From positions 1 through 10,201 of the forward strand of contig JAQBQL010000139.1 in NCBI GenBank assembly GCA_028287035.1: a stretch of 10,201 nt of DNA, read 5' to 3'. The notes beneath the pieces were generated by a model, which worked only from the letters and a program-made list of their open reading frames with translations, ran no database searches and was not told the DNA's origin. The position numbers and the translations under genes are program-made. Below, in pieces: positions 6,436 through 10,201 of the stretch. This DNA comes from Labilithrix sp. (GTDB taxonomy: Bacteria; Myxococcota; Polyangia; Polyangiales; Polyangiaceae). Within the stretch, counting starts at the first letter, position 1; each line of letters opens with the position of its first letter.

Positions 6436-7371
6436 CTACATCGGCTCCTGCGATCGATCGGCGTGCTCCTCCGCCTCGTCGGGGGCGGTCGCGGCACGCA
6501 CCGCGAAGGTCGATGCATTGTGCACGAGTCGCGTGACGAGCTCACCGGGGGACGCCTTCTCGCGCCACGACGCGGGAAGGCCGAGGGCCGCGAGCACGGG
6601 CGCGTGCTTCGCGGGCGCGACGAACGTGAGCGTCAGCGACGGCGGTGGGGCCTGCCAGCTGTCGTAGTCGTCCTCGCCCGCCGTGAGCACGACGCCGGTC
6701 CGGCCCGCGTCCTCGGCCGGCGGGGCCGCCCTCTTCTTCCCGCCGCGCGCCGCCTTCCGCGCCTGCTTCGTCCGCGCGAGGACCGCCTCGCGCGTCTGCC
6801 CGCGCAGCTCGAAGAGGAGGAAGGGATCCCGGTCGAACGCGTCGCCGAGGACGTAGTGGGTCGCCGCGACGTGCTTGCACGGGTTCGCCCAGTCGGGGCA
6901 GCTGCACGTGGTCCCGAGCTCGCCGCCTCGCCCCGGGAACAGGCTCGCGCCGGCGGCCTCGAATGCATCGTCCACGTCCTTCGGCATCACCCCGGCGAGC
7001 AGCTCGGCGGCGAACCGCGCCCTTCCGGCGAGCCGCGCGATGGCTCCTTCCCACGTCTCGTCTCCGAGCGGCGGCAGCGTGATGGTCACCGCGTACGGCT
7101 CCGGCCGTGAGCCCGTGACCCGCGCCGTCACCTGCCCCGCCGCCACCAGGAGGTCGTGGACGCGGCCGCCGCGCGCGTACGTCTTGCCGCGCTCGAGGCG
7201 GCTCGCATAGTCGGGCGAGATGCGCACGAGCGCCGCGATCCACTGCATGCCCCACCACGTGGTGCCCACGGTGCGGATGCGGATGCCGTGCGCGGGTGGC
7301 GGCACCTTGGGGCCGCTCGCGAAGCTGCGCCAGCTGCTCCGTTCGCGCGGCGGCTTGCGCGGTGCGTTCAT
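6436..7371 (-). CDS. SWIM zinc-finger protein paired with an SNF2 helicase
   Basis: A 311-residue soluble protein. The SWIM signature is complete: Cys156-x-Cys158, six residues, Cys165-x-His167, preceded by Thr-Thr and followed by a helix (VAATHYVLGDAF). SWIM domains chelate zinc and are thought to bind DNA or proteins; bacterial members are commonly encoded beside SWI2/SNF2 ATPases, as here. The N-terminal part (about 25-150) includes GTTWWGMQW (36-44) and RLERGKTYARGGRV (58-71), typical of bacterial SWIM proteins. A Lys/Arg/Ala-rich stretch (199-217) follows, and the C-terminal part has no recognised domain. The ATG at 7371 is chosen because it has GGAGG 5 bases upstream (7377-7381) and overlaps the stop of the helicase gene as ATGA. 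The two products are therefore probably made together in matched amounts. Confidence 0.93.
   Translation of the reverse strand: MNAPRKPPRERSSWRSFASGPKVPPPAHGIRIRTVGTTWWGMQWIAALVRISPDYASRLERGKTYARGGRVHDLLVAAGQVTARVTGSRPEPYAVTITLPPLGDETWEGAIARLAGRARFAAELLAGVMPKDVDDAFEAAGASLFPGRGGELGTTCSCPDWANPCKHVAATHYVLGDAFDRDPFLLFELRGQTREAVLARTKQARKAARGGKKRAAPPAEDAGRTGVVLTAGEDDYDSWQAPPPSLTLTFVAPAKHAPVLAALGLPASWREKASPGELVTRLVHNASTFAVRAATAPDEAEEHADRSQEPM
7368..7371 (-). other. ATGA stop-start overlap coupling SNF2 and SWIM genes
   Basis: On the minus strand the ATG of the SWIM gene (7371-7369) shares bases with the TGA of the SNF2 gene (7370-7368). With the strong GGAGG just upstream, this is a classic arrangement for translational coupling. 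Confidence 0.95.
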
Positions 7372-10201
7372 GCGCTCCTCCGTTCCGGCTCGTCGTCCGA
7401 CACCACCGCGTCGCCGGAGAGCGTGACGAGCTCGCGGAGGCCCGCGTCGTCGAGCTCGGTGATCCACTGCTCGCCGGCGCCGACCACCGCGCTCGCGAGG
7501 GCGCGCTTCTTCACCAGCAGCTGCGCGACGCGCTCCTCGACGGTGCCCGTGCACGCGAGCTTGTGCACCTGCACCGCGCGCTTCTGGCCGATGCGGTAGG
7601 CGCGGTCGGTCGCCTGGTCCTCGACGGCCGGGTTCCACCAGCGGTCGTAGTGGAACACGTGGCTCGCCGCGGTGAGGTTGAGCCCGGTGCCGCCGGCCTT
7701 CAGCGAGAGGACGAAGATGCGCGCGCCGCGCGGCTCGTTCTGGAAGCGCTCGACCAGCGCGTCGCGGGCATTCTTGGACGTGCCGCCGTGGAGGAAGAGG
7801 ACCTCGACGCCGAGCGCCTCGCCGAGATGCGCGACGAGGCGATCGCCCATCTCGCGATACTGGGTGAACACGAGCGCCTTGTCGCCGGCGGCGAGCGCCT
7901 CCTCGAGCATCTCGGTGATCCGCGCGAGCTTGCCGGAGCGGCGCGCCAGCGGCCCGCGCTCGCCGAGGTACTGCGCGGGGTGATTGCAGATCTGCTTCAA
8001 GGCCGTGAGCATCGCCAGCACCGCGCCGCGCCGGGCGACGCCGTCACGCTCGGCGATCTCGCGCAGCTGCTCGTCGACGACGGCGCGGTAGAGGGTCGCC
8101 TGCTCGCGCGTGAGCGTGCAGAAGACGTCCATCTCGTTCTTCGCGGGTAGATCCGAGATGACCGCGGGATCGGTCTTCACGCGGCGGAAGAGGAACGGCG
8201 CGGCCAGGCGGCGGAGACGGGCCGAGGCCTCGGGGTTCGCGAACCGCTCGATCGGCACCGCGAGCTCCTCCTTGAAGCGCGCGAGCGGCCCGAGCGAGCC
8301 GGGGTTCGCGAAGTCGAGCACCGACCACAGCTCGGCGAGGCGGTTCTCGACCGGCGTCCCGGTGAGGGCGAACCGCACGTCGGCGCGGAAGAGCCGCACC
8401 GCCTTCGCCGTCGCCGAGGCGCTGTTCTTGGCGTTCTGCGCCTCGTCGAGGACGACCGCTCGCCAGGACACCTCGGCGAGCAGCGCGCTGTCACGACGGA
8501 CGAGGCCGTACGTCGTGAGGACCACCCGTCCCGGGCCTCCTTCGCGGAGCTCGGCGGCCTCCCTGGCGCGCGCGCCCCCGTAGTGGCGCACGATCGTCAG
8601 CGAAGGCGCGAACCGCGCCGCCTCGCGCTCCCAGTTGCCGACCACCGACGTGGGCGCGACCAGCAGCACCGGCCGCGCGTCGACCGGGTCGACCTCGGCG
8701 CGGTGGAGGAGGAACGCGAGCAGCTGCACCGTCTTGCCGAGGCCCATGTCGTCGGCGAGGCAGCCGCCGAGCCCGAGCGACGCCATGGTCGCGAGCCAGG
8801 CGAGCCCGCGCTCCTGGTACGGGCGGAGCGTCGCGACGAGCGACCTCGGTACCGGCACGGGGGCCGCCGCCGCCGAGCGGACCTGCTCGAGCAGGCGCGC
8901 GATCGATCCGGAGGCCACCGGCGCGCCCGTTCCCTCGGGAGCGCCGGCGAGGAGCATGGTGAGGGCCTCGAGCGCACGCACCTGCCGCGGAGGCTCCATG
9001 ACCCGCCTGCGGATCTCCGCGAGCTCGCGCGGATCGATGGCGACCCACGCGCCCCGGAAACGGACGAGCGGCGCCTTGTGCTTGGCGAGGGCCGCGAGCT
9101 CGCGCGCGGTCAGCGGCTCGTCGCCGATCGCCGCCTGCCACTGGAACTCGACGAGCTGCTCCATCGCGAGGCCCGCGGCCCCGGCGACGACCCCGGCGAT
9201 CTTCGTTCCGCGCCGGCGCGGCGCTCCCTCGTCGCCGAGCTGCCCGCGCAGGCCGAGCCGGCGCTGTCCGCCCGGCGTGAGCTCGCCCGGCACGAGCACC
9301 CCGAAGCCCGCGTCGGTGAGCCGTGGGGCGGCCTCGGTCAGGAAGCTCCAGGCATCCTCGGCATCGAGCCGGAGCGCCTCGGGCGCGGCATCGTCGAGGA
9401 CGGCCCGCAGCGGCGGGTAGAGGCGCGCGGCGCTCCCGAGGCCGGCCAGCAGCGACTCCTCCGGATCACGGAACGCGCGGCCGAGCCGGACCGCATCGCC
9501 CGACCACACGACTGACGCCGGCACGACGAGGCTCGGATCATCGGCGGCCTGCAGCATGAGGCGCACGAGGAACGTGTCGTCGCCCTCCTGCGGCAGCTCG
9601 AGCCGGAAGCACGTGCGTGGCTCGTTGCGGGCGCCTCGCGCGGCGCGGCTCCAGTCGGCGAGGTCGCGCGCGACGTTCCGCTCCGCGAAGCCGCGCGTGA
9701 CGAACGCCGCGTCGGCCGTGCCGAGCGCCTTCGCGAAGCGCCGCTCCCACGGCCCCTCGGCGGTGGCGAGCGCGAGGACCTCGTCCCCGGCGCCGGCCGC
9801 AGCGACGCGGACGACGGCGTCGACGGCGTCGTCGATCATCTGACGGAGGAGCGCCTCCGGCTCGTGGACCCGCGCGCGCCGCGCCAACGACCGCGAGGCC
9901 ACCACGCCGCCGTCCAGGACCGCTGCGTGCGCCGCCGGCGGAAGGGCGGCCGCGAGCGCCCGCACCGCACGCTGCTCGGGCTCGCCCAGGACCGCCGCCC
10001 ATCGCGCCTCGCCCTCGGGCGCCCACGGGACGAGCCGCTCGCGCGCGACGAGATCGAGGGTCAGCTTGCACGCGAGGGCATAGGCCACGAGCGAAGGCGA
10101 CGCGTCGTCCTCCGCGAGAGCAGGCGCCTGCGCCAGCGGCACGACCGCGTCTCGCAGGGCGATGAATGTACCGGGCACCTCGCGCCGCTCGCCGCCCGGC
10201 G
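7368..10201 (-). CDS. SNF2/HepA-family helicase (5' end outside window)
   Basis: A DEAD/DEAH-like superfamily 2 ATPase of the SNF2 family, expected to use ATP to translocate on double-stranded DNA and remodel bound proteins. The frame is open to the right edge: 943 residues are visible. A GTG at 10178 has no ribosome site, and family members usually have more N-terminal sequence, so I treat the gene as partial. Numbering visible residues, a SNF2-associated (DUF3670-type) region lies at about 275-410. Motif I is DDMGLGKT (483-490), with Ia at APTSVVGNWE, motif II DEAQ (585-588), motif III LTGTPVENR, motif IV KALVFTQY, motif V GGTGLNLTAA and motif VI DQATDRAYRIGQ (861-872). All catalytic motifs look intact. 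It overlaps the SWIM gene by four bases. No methylase, nuclease or phospholipase gene flanks it, so a defence role is not supported by this window. Confidence 0.95.
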   Translation of the reverse strand, partial: PGGERREVPGTFIALRDAVVPLAQAPALAEDDASPSLVAYALACKLTLDLVARERLVPWAPEGEARWAAVLGEPEQRAVRALAAALPPAAHAAVLDGGVVASRSLARRARVHEPEALLRQMIDDAVDAVVRVAAAGAGDEVLALATAEGPWERRFAKALGTADAAFVTRGFAERNVARDLADWSRAARGARNEPRTCFRLELPQEGDDTFLVRLMLQAADDPSLVVPASVVWSGDAVRLGRAFRDPEESLLAGLGSAARLYPPLRAVLDDAAPEALRLDAEDAWSFLTEAAPRLTDAGFGVLVPGELTPGGQRRLGLRGQLGDEGAPRRRGTKIAGVVAGAAGLAMEQLVEFQWQAAIGDEPLTARELAALAKHKAPLVRFRGAWVAIDPRELAEIRRRVMEPPRQVRALEALTMLLAGAPEGTGAPVASGSIARLLEQVRSAAAAPVPVPRSLVATLRPYQERGLAWLATMASLGLGGCLADDMGLGKTVQLLAFLLHRAEVDPVDARPVLLVAPTSVVGNWEREAARFAPSLTIVRHYGGARAREAAELREGGPGRVVLTTYGLVRRDSALLAEVSWRAVVLDEAQNAKNSASATAKAVRLFRADVRFALTGTPVENRLAELWSVLDFANPGSLGPLARFKEELAVPIERFANPEASARLRRLAAPFLFRRVKTDPAVISDLPAKNEMDVFCTLTREQATLYRAVVDEQLREIAERDGVARRGAVLAMLTALKQICNHPAQYLGERGPLARRSGKLARITEMLEEALAAGDKALVFTQYREMGDRLVAHLGEALGVEVLFLHGGTSKNARDALVERFQNEPRGARIFVLSLKAGGTGLNLTAASHVFHYDRWWNPAVEDQATDRAYRIGQKRAVQVHKLACTGTVEERVAQLLVKKRALASAVVGAGEQWITELDDAGLRELVTLSGDAVVSDDEPERRSA

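Noticed and set aside
8583..9515. Plus-strand open frame of 310 codons inside the SNF2 gene
   Set aside because: Antisense to conserved helicase sequence, Arg/Glu-rich, with no recognisable domain.
7368..10201. Anti-phage defence system built on the SNF2 helicase (DISARM-like)
   Set aside because: No methyltransferase, phospholipase-D-like or nuclease gene is present here; the only tight partner is a SWIM protein, which fits a housekeeping pair.
1..10201. tRNA, rRNA, CRISPR array, insertion sequence or attachment site
   Set aside because: No cloverleaf, regularly spaced repeats, transposase or integrase coding, or long direct or terminal repeats were seen on either strand.

Overview
This is a high-GC, densely coded stretch that reads like a chromosome of the Myxococcota (myxobacteria, possibly the Polyangia side). 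The signs are a Hanks-type Ser/Thr kinase with a C-terminal membrane anchor, lipoproteins with Asp/Gly/Ala-rich linkers, a GYF_2-like membrane protein, a VIT-VWA protein with a Gly-rich tail, and an SNF2/SWIM pair. The taxonomic call is inference from gene content and composition; no rRNA or marker gene is present. I see no insertion sequence, integrase, tRNA, CRISPR array or phage gene, and base composition looks uniform.

Layout. (1) 1-2158, minus strand: a secreted lipoprotein (1292-2158) followed 46 bases later by a Ser/Thr protein kinase (1-1245) that runs off the left edge just inside its membrane segment. (2) 2224-3520, plus strand: two genes separated by one base. Together they look like the N- and C-terminal halves of an RdgC-like recombination-associated protein. 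(3) 3521-6336, minus strand: a GYF_2-like single-pass membrane protein, then an 89-base gap with two perfect or near-perfect hairpins, then an exported VIT-VWA protein. The stop codon of the VIT-VWA gene abuts the stop of the second rdgC-like gene (TGATCA). (4) 6436-10201, minus strand: an SNF2-family helicase, 5' end outside the window, whose stop overlaps the start of a SWIM zinc-finger protein (ATGA).

How the genes work together. The SNF2 and SWIM proteins are almost certainly co-translated and probably work on DNA or protein-DNA complexes together. The two rdgC-like genes are probably coupled and their products likely assemble into one DNA-binding unit, unless a single-base error or mutation has split one gene. 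The GYF_2-like protein and the VIT-VWA protein may form an envelope module bridging cytoplasm and periplasm. The lipoprotein and kinase may be co-transcribed, but no functional link can be shown. The least ordinary items are the split rdgC-like gene, the conserved globular domain of the lipoprotein (which resembles, from memory, a poorly characterised family), and the hairpin-rich leader of the VIT-VWA gene.
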